A stretch of DNA of 32,256 nt from Acidobacteriota bacterium (GTDB lineage: Bacteria > Acidobacteriota > Vicinamibacteria > Fen-336). The notes beneath the pieces are model-generated. The model ran no database searches. It was given only the letters and a program-made list of their open reading frames with translations, and had not been told where the DNA came from. The first letter of the stretch is position 1; each line of letters begins with the position of its first letter. Position numbers and translations under genes: made by a program. Below are positions 21,531 through 28,580 of this stretch, piece by piece. The stretch covers positions 1 to 32,256 of the forward strand of contig QHVJ01000029.1 of the NCBI GenBank assembly GCA_003222275.1. The letters are read 5' to 3'.

Positions 21531-24344
21531 ATGAAAGTCTTGGTGAAGACCCGATGGCTGACGCTGCTCGCCCTGGTCGCGCTCGCAGCGCCCGCCTGGA
21601 CGCAGACCATCACCGGCTCGATCAGCGGCACCGTCACCGACGAGCAGGGTGGCGTGCTGCCCGGTGTGAGCGTGACCCTCACTGGCAAGACCGGGACCCG
21701 GAACACGACCACCGGGGCCGATGGGTCTTACCGGTTCGCCGGCCTCGATCCCGGGACTTTCGACGTGCGCGCGCAGGTCACTGGCTTCCGGCCGCTCAAG
21801 CGCGAGAACATCTCCGTCTCCCTGGGCAAGACTTCGCCGGTGGACTTCGCCCTCAAGGTGGGCGGCATGACGGACACCGCCACGGTGATCGGGGAGGCGC
21901 CGGTGGTGGACGTCACCAGCAGCGCCACCAACAACCAGCTCTCCCAGGACCTGCTCTTCAACATGCCGATCCGGCAGGGCCTCGCCGCCGGCACCCTGCT
22001 GAACTTCGCCCCCGGGATCAACAGCTCGTCGGCCTACGGCGGCGACGCCTCGTCGGCCAACGGCCTCCTCATCGACGGCGTGGACACCCGCGATCCCTCG
22101 GGAGGCACGGCCTGGACCTTCTACAACTACAACATCATCGAGGAGGTCGACATCGTCGGCATCGGCGCCCCGGCCGAGTACGGCGCGTTCACGGGCGCCA
22201 TCGTCAACACGATCACGAAGTCCGGCGGCAACCGCTACGCCGGCCTCTTCGACGCCATCTGGACCAAGTCCAGCCTGGCCAGCTCGAACATCACGTCAGA
22301 CATCACCAGCAAGAACCCGTCGCTCGGCCAGACGGCCAAGATCCTCAACCAGACCGACATCACGACCCAGCTCAGCGGGCCCATCATCAAGGACAAGCTG
22401 TTCTTCTTCGCCACCGCCCAGCGGTACCACCAGAAGCAGGACCCGACAGGTCCCCGCACGCTTCGCGACGAGACCAGCCCGCGCCTGAACCTCAAGCTGA
22501 CCTACCAGCCCGATTCCAACAACAGCTTCAGCGGCCACCTGCAGTACGACGCGTACAACATCATCGGCCGTAACGGCGTCTCGGCCCTCGTCGCCACCGA
22601 CGACCTGACCAACCAGGAGGACGCCCCGGAATACGTCTGGCTCGTCCAGTGGCGGCACTTGTTCGGGTCGAAGACATTCAGCGAGGTCAAGTACACGGGA
22701 TGGTGGGGCTTCTACGACCTGAACCCGAAGATCCAGGCGCCCCAGCACAGCGACGGCGAGTCGGGCCTGATCTCGGTATCGCAGGGCTGGTTCTACTACG
22801 CCGATCGCGGACGGCACCAGGTCAACGCCTCGGTCTCGCACTACGCCGAGGGCTTCGGCAAGCACGACCTGAAGTTCGGGTTGGAGCTCGAGCGGAGCAA
22901 GACGCGCGACCGCTACGGCTACATCAACAGCACCTACTACTACGATTACGGCGGCCAGCCGTACACGGCCTACGCCTACGGCTACGACCTCAACGGCCGC
23001 AACCGGCGCGAGTCCCTCTATGCGCAAGATAGCTGGCACATCGGCGACCGGCTCACCTTCAACCCCGGCGTGCGCGTCGACCACCTGAGCGGAGGCGCTC
23101 CCGGGGTGGACTCCGTATACAAGAAGACCAACATCGCGCCGCGCCTGGGCTTCGCCTTCGACCTCACCGGCGACCACAAGACGGTGCTGAAGGGGAACTA
23201 CAGCCAGTACTACGAGGGCATCTTCAACGACATCTATAAGCTGGCCACCCCCGGCTACCAGCCGCGCATCACCTGGGACATGTCCGGCTGCCCGCCGTAT
23301 GGTTCCAACGGTCCCACCGCGGATTATCGATGCCCGCTCAGCCTCCGGAGCGAGACAGGCGTCACCAACCCGCCCACGACCACCATCGACCCCAACATCA
23401 AGCATCCACGGGTCGACGAGATCAGCCTCACCCTCGAGCGCGCCTTGGGCAACACCGTGCGGGTGGGCGTGACCGGCATCTGGCGCGACAACAAGAACTT
23501 CGTGGGCAACTTGCTTCCGCTCGCCCGGTGGACGCCGGTGACGATAACTTCCGCGTCATCGGACCGCTTCTCCGCCCGACCGATCACCTTCTACAAGTGG
23601 GCGAACCGGTCGGCCTCGCAAGGTACGATGCTGATCACGAACCCGGACGGCTTCCAGTACCGCGACCCCACCGGCAACGTGCTCGGCGCCGTCGATGCCA
23701 GGCGGAGATACAAGGGGCTGATGTTCGTCCTCAGCAAGGGCTACAGCCACCGCTGGCGGGGCCAGGTGTCGTACGTCTACTCGAGGGCGGAAGGCACCAT
23801 CGACAACACGAGCGAGTCGACCTTCGGTCCCACGCGGTTCTACGAGACTCCCACCCTCGCCCTCGTCAACACCAGTGGCCGTGCCACCAACGACCGCCCG
23901 CACGAGCTGAAGGCCATGCTCGGTGTCCAGGTTCCGGTCGTCGAGATCGCGGTCAACGCGTATTGGCGCACGCTCAGCGGACGGACCTATACTCCGTTCC
24001 AACAGCTCAGCTCGAGCCAGACGAGCTTCTCCTCGTACTTCGGCTCCAGCTCCGGCCGCCGTCCACTGCTCGAGCCCCGGGGCGAGCGTCGCCTGCCCAA
24101 CGAGAACATCCTGGACTTGCGCCTCGAGAAGATCTTCAACGTCGGGGCCCGCAAGGACCGGATCGCCGTCTACGCGGACATCACGAACGTGTTCAACAAG
24201 AGCCTCATCACGAGCGTGCTCACCCGCGTGCCGAGCACGAGCGTCACCATCGGGCCCGGCGAGACCACCCCCGTCGTCTTCGAGGCCCCGGGGGCGGTCG
24301 TCGCGCCGCGCCAGACCATCCTCGGAGCCCGCTGGAGCTTCTAG
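21531..24344 (+). CDS. Oar-like TonB-dependent receptor
   Basis: A 937-residue outer-membrane receptor. A signal peptide (MKVLVKTRWLTLLALVALAAPAWTQ shortened here to its role) ends at about residue 24. Residues about 26-110 form a carboxypeptidase-regulatory-like beta-sandwich (GSISGTVTDEQGGVLPGVSVTL, then GSYRFAGLDPGTFDV). The plug follows (about 120-240, with LLIDGVDTRDPSGG and GAPAEYGAFTGAIVNTITKSGGN), then a beta-barrel rich in aromatic strands to the C-terminal LGARWSF, ending in Phe as outer-membrane proteins do. Such receptors import large ligands such as glycans or peptides with TonB-ExbBD energy; Oar-like ones are very common in Acidobacteriota. The ATG at 21531 follows GAGGTG. An open frame runs further upstream only as a shadow of the preceding gene. 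A terminator hairpin follows at 24361. Confidence 0.93.
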   Translation: MKVLVKTRWLTLLALVALAAPAWTQTITGSISGTVTDEQGGVLPGVSVTLTGKTGTRNTTTGADGSYRFAGLDPGTFDVRAQVTGFRPLKRENISVSLGKTSPVDFALKVGGMTDTATVIGEAPVVDVTSSATNNQLSQDLLFNMPIRQGLAAGTLLNFAPGINSSSAYGGDASSANGLLIDGVDTRDPSGGTAWTFYNYNIIEEVDIVGIGAPAEYGAFTGAIVNTITKSGGNRYAGLFDAIWTKSSLASSNITSDITSKNPSLGQTAKILNQTDITTQLSGPIIKDKLFFFATAQRYHQKQDPTGPRTLRDETSPRLNLKLTYQPDSNNSFSGHLQYDAYNIIGRNGVSALVATDDLTNQEDAPEYVWLVQWRHLFGSKTFSEVKYTGWWGFYDLNPKIQAPQHSDGESGLISVSQGWFYYADRGRHQVNASVSHYAEGFGKHDLKFGLELERSKTRDRYGYINSTYYYDYGGQPYTAYAYGYDLNGRNRRESLYAQDSWHIGDRLTFNPGVRVDHLSGGAPGVDSVYKKTNIAPRLGFAFDLTGDHKTVLKGNYSQYYEGIFNDIYKLATPGYQPRITWDMSGCPPYGSNGPTADYRCPLSLRSETGVTNPPTTTIDPNIKHPRVDEISLTLERALGNTVRVGVTGIWRDNKNFVGNLLPLARWTPVTITSASSDRFSARPITFYKWANRSASQGTMLITNPDGFQYRDPTGNVLGAVDARRRYKGLMFVLSKGYSHRWRGQVSYVYSRAEGTIDNTSESTFGPTRFYETPTLALVNTSGRATNDRPHELKAMLGVQVPVVEIAVNAYWRTLSGRTYTPFQQLSSSQTSFSSYFGSSSGRRPLLEPRGERRLPNENILDLRLEKIFNVGARKDRIAVYADITNVFNKSLITSVLTRVPSTSVTIGPGETTPVVFEAPGAVVAPRQTILGARWSF

Positions 24345-24360
24345 CCACTGGCGCCGCTTC

Positions 24361-24391
24361 CGGCCCCGGGGGACGCCATCCCCCGGGGCCG
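24361..24391 (+). terminator. Terminator-like hairpin after the TonB receptor
   Basis: A perfect 12-base-pair, all-G+C stem (CGGCCCCGGGGG with its complement) and a 7-base loop ACGCCAT, followed by GTTTCG. The T-run is short. It sits 17 bases after the receptor stop and 18 bases before the next ATG, so it may only lower the expression of the downstream gene. Confidence 0.65.
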
Positions 24392-24408
24392 TTTCGTCGG
24401 GAGGCTCG

Positions 24409-25293
24409 ATGTTCGCGAGTCTCGTCTTCGCCGCCGCCGCCAGCAAGGGGCCGGAGATCGCGTGGTCGAAGGACTACACGCGCGCCTTCGCGGAGGCGGA
24501 AGAGCGCCGGGCGCCCCTGCTCGTGCATTTCCGGGGTGCCAATTGCGGACGGCCGACCGTTCCTGGTGCCACCGAGGGCCGCGGCGGCTCGCGCGGCGGC
24601 ATCACGCGGCCGCGGCACGAGACGGGGCTGGGTGATTGCGATCTCATGCAGCAGGACGTGCTCGAGAACGCGATGGTCGTCGATCTGGCCGGCCGCTACG
24701 TGCCGGTCCTGGTGGGCCCGGGCGACGAGACTCTCAATACGCGGTACCAGGTCATCGTCAACCCCACCACGCTCTTCCTGGACCCATGGGGCAACGAGAT
24801 CTTCCGGGTCGCGGGCTACCTGGAGCGCGCCAAGTTCTCGCGCATCCTCCAGGCCGTGCCTGCCGACTTCGCCGCCCTCGCCCCTTCCGGCCGCTCGCTC
24901 CGCGAGCGTCCGGACGACCTCAAGGCCCTCACGGGCGCCGCCGCCTTCTACGAGCAGGCCGGCCTCCGGCAGGTCAGCGAGCGGCTCTACGAGCGAGCGC
25001 TGAACACCCCCGCCGCCGACCTCACTGCGCGCCGCCAGGTGGTCATCGCCCGCGGCCTCAACCTCCTCCTCATGGGACGCGGCCCCGATGCCGCCCGCGT
25101 CTTCGAGCACGCACTGGAGGAGGCACCGAACGCGCCCGGCTCCGACGCGCTCCTGCTGGGGCTGGTCAACGCCCACCTCACCGCCGGTCGGCGCAAGGAC
25201 GCGGCGGCCGCGTATGCTCGCATGGCACGCGAGTACCCGGACTCGCCGTACTCCCGGAAGGCCCGCGAAAATCTGGACGCGGCGAAAAAGTAG
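24409..25293 (+). CDS. Thioredoxin-like protein with TPR tail and interrupted CxxC site
   Basis: A 294-residue protein. Residues about 18-150 read as a thioredoxin fold of the Thioredoxin_7 kind: RAFAEAEERRAPLLVHFRGANCG, then CDLMQQDVLENAMVVDLAGRYVPVLVG, then QVIVNPTTLFLDPWGNEIFRVAGY (the cis-Pro region). Between Cys46-Gly47 and Asp76-Cys77 lie 28 Gly/Arg/Thr-rich residues; without them the site would read CGDC. The redox site is therefore split by an in-frame insertion. Residues about 170-285 are TPR-like helices. A short hydrophobic start (FASLVFAAAAS) is a poor signal peptide. ATG at 24409 with GGAGGC upstream. It lies behind the TonB receptor across a hairpin. Redox activity as encoded is doubtful. 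Confidence 0.8.
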   Translation: MFASLVFAAAASKGPEIAWSKDYTRAFAEAEERRAPLLVHFRGANCGRPTVPGATEGRGGSRGGITRPRHETGLGDCDLMQQDVLENAMVVDLAGRYVPVLVGPGDETLNTRYQVIVNPTTLFLDPWGNEIFRVAGYLERAKFSRILQAVPADFAALAPSGRSLRERPDDLKALTGAAAFYEQAGLRQVSERLYERALNTPAADLTARRQVVIARGLNLLLMGRGPDAARVFEHALEEAPNAPGSDALLLGLVNAHLTAGRRKDAAAAYARMAREYPDSPYSRKARENLDAAKK

Positions 25294-25340
25294 GGCGGCA
25301 TCCGCTACGTCAGCGCTGAAGAGGCGGCGAGACGGAGGGC

Positions 25341-26531
25341 TCAGACGCTTGCGCTATCGATCTCGCGCGCGTAGAACCCGGCGTCGAGCCTTCGAGTCTG
25401 AACGGAGGGATCCTTGACCGCCAGCTCGATCCGGTAGCGTCCCGGCGCCGGCGCGGGAAAGCGATGCGACCAGAGGGACCAGGTCCGCCCGTCGCCGCCG
25501 CCGAGCTCGTCGACGGGCGCGAACGCCGCGTCCGGATCGAGGCGGATGCTCAGATGACGCACGGGTGCCCGGCCTCCCCAGGCGATTCCGACGATTCGAT
25601 ACGAGATCCGGCCGCCGGAAGCGGCGCCGAGCTTCTCGACGCGTATCGGAAGCGCGGCGGGATCGATCGTGGCCGGCCGGAAGTCCCTGGCCAACCGCGG
25701 CCCTTCAGGACGGCGACCGCTTCGGATCAGGAGATCGTCACGAGCACTCGTCGGATCCTGGTGGGTCCGCCCGGCGTACTCCCGCATGTGATCGGTGGCC
25801 GCCGCCTCGTCGTCAACGAGAGCGATCTCGTTCACCCACTTGATCGCGGTACAGCCGTACCAGCCGGGGACGACGAGACGGAGCGGGTAGCCGTGGTCCG
25901 GGGTGAGCGGTGTGCCGTTCATGGTCGTCGCCAGGAAGGCCCGCGACTCGCGGATCTGGTCGAGCCCGAAGATCCAGCTCGCTCCCGGCACCGAGCCCGG
26001 GTCCTGGACCTCGTGCTCGTCGAACCCGGAGACGAGCACCCGGGTCGCCCGCGGGAGTCGGCCGACGCGCGCGAGCACGCGCTCCAGCGGAACTCCCCCC
26101 CATCGGGCGGCGCTCATGAACCCGAAGTGCGCGGCGCGTGAGTTTCCCGCGCACTCGAGAAGATGAGTGCCCATCGGAGCCGCCTCACGGTTCAACGCCT
26201 CGATCTCCACCTCCACCGGCCTCTCGACCAGCCCGTGCACGCGCAAGTGCCACCGGTCCGTTGGCGGGAGTCGGTCCGGACAGCCGGTCCGGACGAAGAA
26301 CCTCTCCCATGAAATCAGGAGCGATCGGGGCGTGAGCGTGGAGAGGTCGAGGGCCCGGCGCTTTCCGAGCCCGGCGCCGATCGTCGTCTCCAACGGAAAC
26401 GGGCCCTCCCCCACGAACGGCACCAGTCCCAGCAGCCTCTCGGTACTCCTAGGCGCAAGCCAGGCCGCGATCGCCGCTCCGGCCGAGGCCTCGAGGAAGC
26501 GGCGCCGCGTCGCCGGCGGCGTTGGAATCAT
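25341..26531 (-). CDS. Tat-exported molybdopterin oxidoreductase, sulfite oxidase family
   Basis: A 396-residue protein. TRRRFLEASAG (8-18) is a twin-arginine signal, so it folds with cofactor in the cytosol before export. The middle is the oxidoreductase molybdopterin-binding domain: LRVHGLVERPVEVEIEAL, the Mo-ligand motif LLECAGNSR with Cys127, WGGVPLERVLARVG, GYPLRLVVPGWYGCTAIKWVNEI. The C-terminal part (about 270-390) is the Mo-co dimerisation, Ig-like domain (VGIAWGGRAPVRHLSIRLD). These are the parts of the SoxC/SorA/YedY superfamily. No haem domain is present. A periplasmic sulfite dehydrogenase or related sulfur oxidase is likely, but the substrate is not proven, and no partner cytochrome lies next to it. 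Stop at 25341; it converges on the gene ending at 25293 and is divergent from the TPR gene. Confidence 0.9.
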   Translation of the reverse strand: MIPTPPATRRRFLEASAGAAIAAWLAPRSTERLLGLVPFVGEGPFPLETTIGAGLGKRRALDLSTLTPRSLLISWERFFVRTGCPDRLPPTDRWHLRVHGLVERPVEVEIEALNREAAPMGTHLLECAGNSRAAHFGFMSAARWGGVPLERVLARVGRLPRATRVLVSGFDEHEVQDPGSVPGASWIFGLDQIRESRAFLATTMNGTPLTPDHGYPLRLVVPGWYGCTAIKWVNEIALVDDEAAATDHMREYAGRTHQDPTSARDDLLIRSGRRPEGPRLARDFRPATIDPAALPIRVEKLGAASGGRISYRIVGIAWGGRAPVRHLSIRLDPDAAFAPVDELGGGDGRTWSLWSHRFPAPAPGRYRIELAVKDPSVQTRRLDAGFYAREIDSASV

Positions 26532-26608
26532 CGTTCTCGCGTCCTCGGCCTGTCCAAGGGGCCTCAGTCTACACGCACGGGTTCCACGAGGGTGCTAGCA
26601 TCGCCGCC

Positions 26609-28159
26609 GTGGTCCTGCGCACGGTCCTCCTGCTCCTCATCTTGTCACTCGTTCGCTTTCCCAACTCCGGCTCGCCCTCGGCGCAGCCCGCCTTCCTGCG
26701 CGGCGTGACCGCCCTCCACAACTTTCAGTACGAGGACGCTGCGGAGGCTTTCCGCGAGGCCCAGACGATCGACCGCGACTTCGCCATGGCCTACTGGGGG
26801 GAAGCCATGGCGTGCAACCAGACCCTCTGGCTGAATCAGGATGCGGACAAGGGGCGCGAGATCCTGCTCCGCCTGGCGCCGACCGCGGCGACGCGCGCGG
26901 CGAAGGTGAAAACGGACCGCGAGAAAGCCTACCTGCGGGCGGTCGAGACCCTGTTCGGGACCGGGGAGCGCGCCGCCCGCGAGCGCGCGTACGCCGCGGA
27001 GATGAGGCGGCTCGCCCGGTCGTATCCCGGGGATCCGGAGGCACTGAGCTTCTTCGCCCTCTCGCTCATGGGCCTGACGGCGCGCAGCCCGGCGCTTTTC
27101 CGCGAAGGGGGGGACGACCAGCACCAGCACGCGCTGGTGGGCAGCACGATCCAGAAGGAGGCGGCCGCCATCCTGCAGAGGGTGCTCGCCCGGAATCCCG
27201 ATCATCCGGGAGCCCTCCACTACCTGATCCACGATTACGACGACCCGGACCACGCTCGGCTGGCCCTTCCCGCGGCCCGCGCCTACGCGAAGGTGGCGCC
27301 CGAGTCGAGCCACGCGCTGCACATGCCCGCCCACATCTTTCTCCAGCTCGGCATGTGGGACGACGCGGCCGCTTCCGACGAAGCTTCTTTTCGCGCTTCC
27401 GAGGCCTGGGTCGAGCGCAAGGGGCTCCCGGTCGGCATGCGCGACTACCACAGCCTGTCGTGGCTACTCTACGAGTCGCTCCAGCAAGGCCGTTTCCAGA
27501 AGGCGCGGGAGACGCTCGATCTCTTGAAGACCGCGGTGGCGGCCACCGATGCCCCACGCTTCAAGGCGCTCCTCTCGGACATGCGCGCCCGATACGTCAT
27601 CGAGACCCGCTCTTTCCAGGAACTCGCGAGCGCAAGAGACTTCGACACCAGCAGCGAGCTCTTCGCCATCGGCATGAGCGCCACGCGGAGCGGCGACCCC
27701 CGGCTCGCGGAGATGGCGCTCGCCGAGCTTTCGAAGCGGGCGGGGTCGAGGGAATCCGGCCATCGCCAGGGCGACGTGGCGGTGATGGAAAAGGAGCTGG
27801 CGGCACTCCTGGCCGTCGCCACTGGCCGGCCGGGCGACGCGGTCCTGCGGATGCAGGAGGCGGTGGCGCTCGATCGTGATCTTCCGCCGCCCCTCGGGCC
27901 GCCGCGACCCGTCAAGCCGGCGCCCGAGCTGTTCGGAGAGATCCTCCTCGAGCTGGGGCGGCCGGGCGAAGCGGCGGCGCAGTTCGATCGGGCCCTCGCG
28001 CGCTGGCCCAACCGCTCGCGCGCCCTCCTCGGGCGGGCGCGCGCCGCGGCCGCGCTCGGGGATCGCGAATCCGCCCGCCGTCACTACCGGCGCCTTCTCC
28101 TCAACTGGCGCCGGGCCGACCCGGACCTGGCCGATCTGAAGGAGTCTCGGAGCTACTAG
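26609..28159 (+). CDS. Exported TPR-repeat protein
   Basis: A 516-residue protein with a signal peptide (VVLRTVLLLLILSLVRF, then SGSPSAQ) and TPR-like helical repeats for the rest. The first repeat has the phrase GVTALHNFQYEDAAEAFREAQTIDRDFAMAYWGEAM shortened here to its core YEDAAEAF; a later part has HQHALVGS and ALHYLIHDYDDPDHA, then HALHMPAHIFLQLGMWDDAA. The His-rich LHYLIHDYD and HMPAHIF phrases recur in a group of uncharacterised bacterial TPR proteins. No enzyme motif is certain. I preferred GTG at 26609 because it starts a clean signal peptide; an open frame from a TTG at 26522 overlaps the start of the divergent gene. The end overlaps the convergent cupin gene by four bases. Confidence 0.82.
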   Translation: MVLRTVLLLLILSLVRFPNSGSPSAQPAFLRGVTALHNFQYEDAAEAFREAQTIDRDFAMAYWGEAMACNQTLWLNQDADKGREILLRLAPTAATRAAKVKTDREKAYLRAVETLFGTGERAARERAYAAEMRRLARSYPGDPEALSFFALSLMGLTARSPALFREGGDDQHQHALVGSTIQKEAAAILQRVLARNPDHPGALHYLIHDYDDPDHARLALPAARAYAKVAPESSHALHMPAHIFLQLGMWDDAAASDEASFRASEAWVERKGLPVGMRDYHSLSWLLYESLQQGRFQKARETLDLLKTAVAATDAPRFKALLSDMRARYVIETRSFQELASARDFDTSSELFAIGMSATRSGDPRLAEMALAELSKRAGSRESGHRQGDVAVMEKELAALLAVATGRPGDAVLRMQEAVALDRDLPPPLGPPRPVKPAPELFGEILLELGRPGEAAAQFDRALARWPNRSRALLGRARAAAALGDRESARRHYRRLLLNWRRADPDLADLKESRSY

Positions 28160-28545
28160 CGCGCGGGCGCGGGTGCTTTCAGCTCCACGACCATGACCTC
28201 GATCGGCTCCCGGCCCTCGTTGAGGTCCGCGTGCCTGTCGCCGGGAGGGTCGGCGGGGAGCCAGTAGGCCTTTCCGCTCTCCCAGGTCACCGTCCGCGAC
28301 TCCCCCGATTCCTTCACGATCTTCACCGTGCCGCCGGTGAGCGCGACGAGAACGCGTCCGCTCTCGTGACGGTGCATCGTCAGCGGCTGGTGGGGAGCGA
28401 TGGAGCTCCTCCACACGCGGACCGACTCGTTCTCGAACTGCGGCGTGCGCCGGGTGACGGGGCTCGTCGGCTGCGTGATCGCCGAGCCGGAGTAGACCGC
28501 CGCCAGGAACAGGGCCAGGAGAGGGAGCTTTCTGCAATGCACCAT
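28156..28545 (-). CDS. Exported cupin-domain protein
   Basis: A 129-residue protein with a signal peptide (KLPLLALFLAAVYSGSA) and one small cupin barrel. The metal-binding first motif is HQPLTMHRHESGRVLVALTGG (His58, His60), and the second region is WLPADPPGDRHADLNEG. Single-domain exported cupins are mostly of unknown function; some bind metals or small ligands. The ATG follows AAAGGAGA. It sits 35 bases behind the second sulfatase-TPR gene on the same strand, so the two may be co-transcribed, and its last bases overlap the convergent TPR gene by four. Confidence 0.85.
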   Translation of the reverse strand: MVHCRKLPLLALFLAAVYSGSAITQPTSPVTRRTPQFENESVRVWRSSIAPHQPLTMHRHESGRVLVALTGGTVKIVKESGESRTVTWESGKAYWLPADPPGDRHADLNEGREPIEVMVVELKAPAPAR

Positions 28546-28580
28546 GGGCGTCTCCTTTGTTGGAGCTCGGCGATCGGCGC

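Noticed and set aside
25310-25319. A palindrome TCAGCGCTGA between convergent genes
   Set aside because: Only five base pairs with no loop and no T-run; it cannot act as a terminator.
26522-26608. An extended N-terminus for the exported TPR protein from a TTG at 26522
   Set aside because: It would overlap the first codons of the divergent Tat-exported gene and would put a long polar stretch before the signal peptide.
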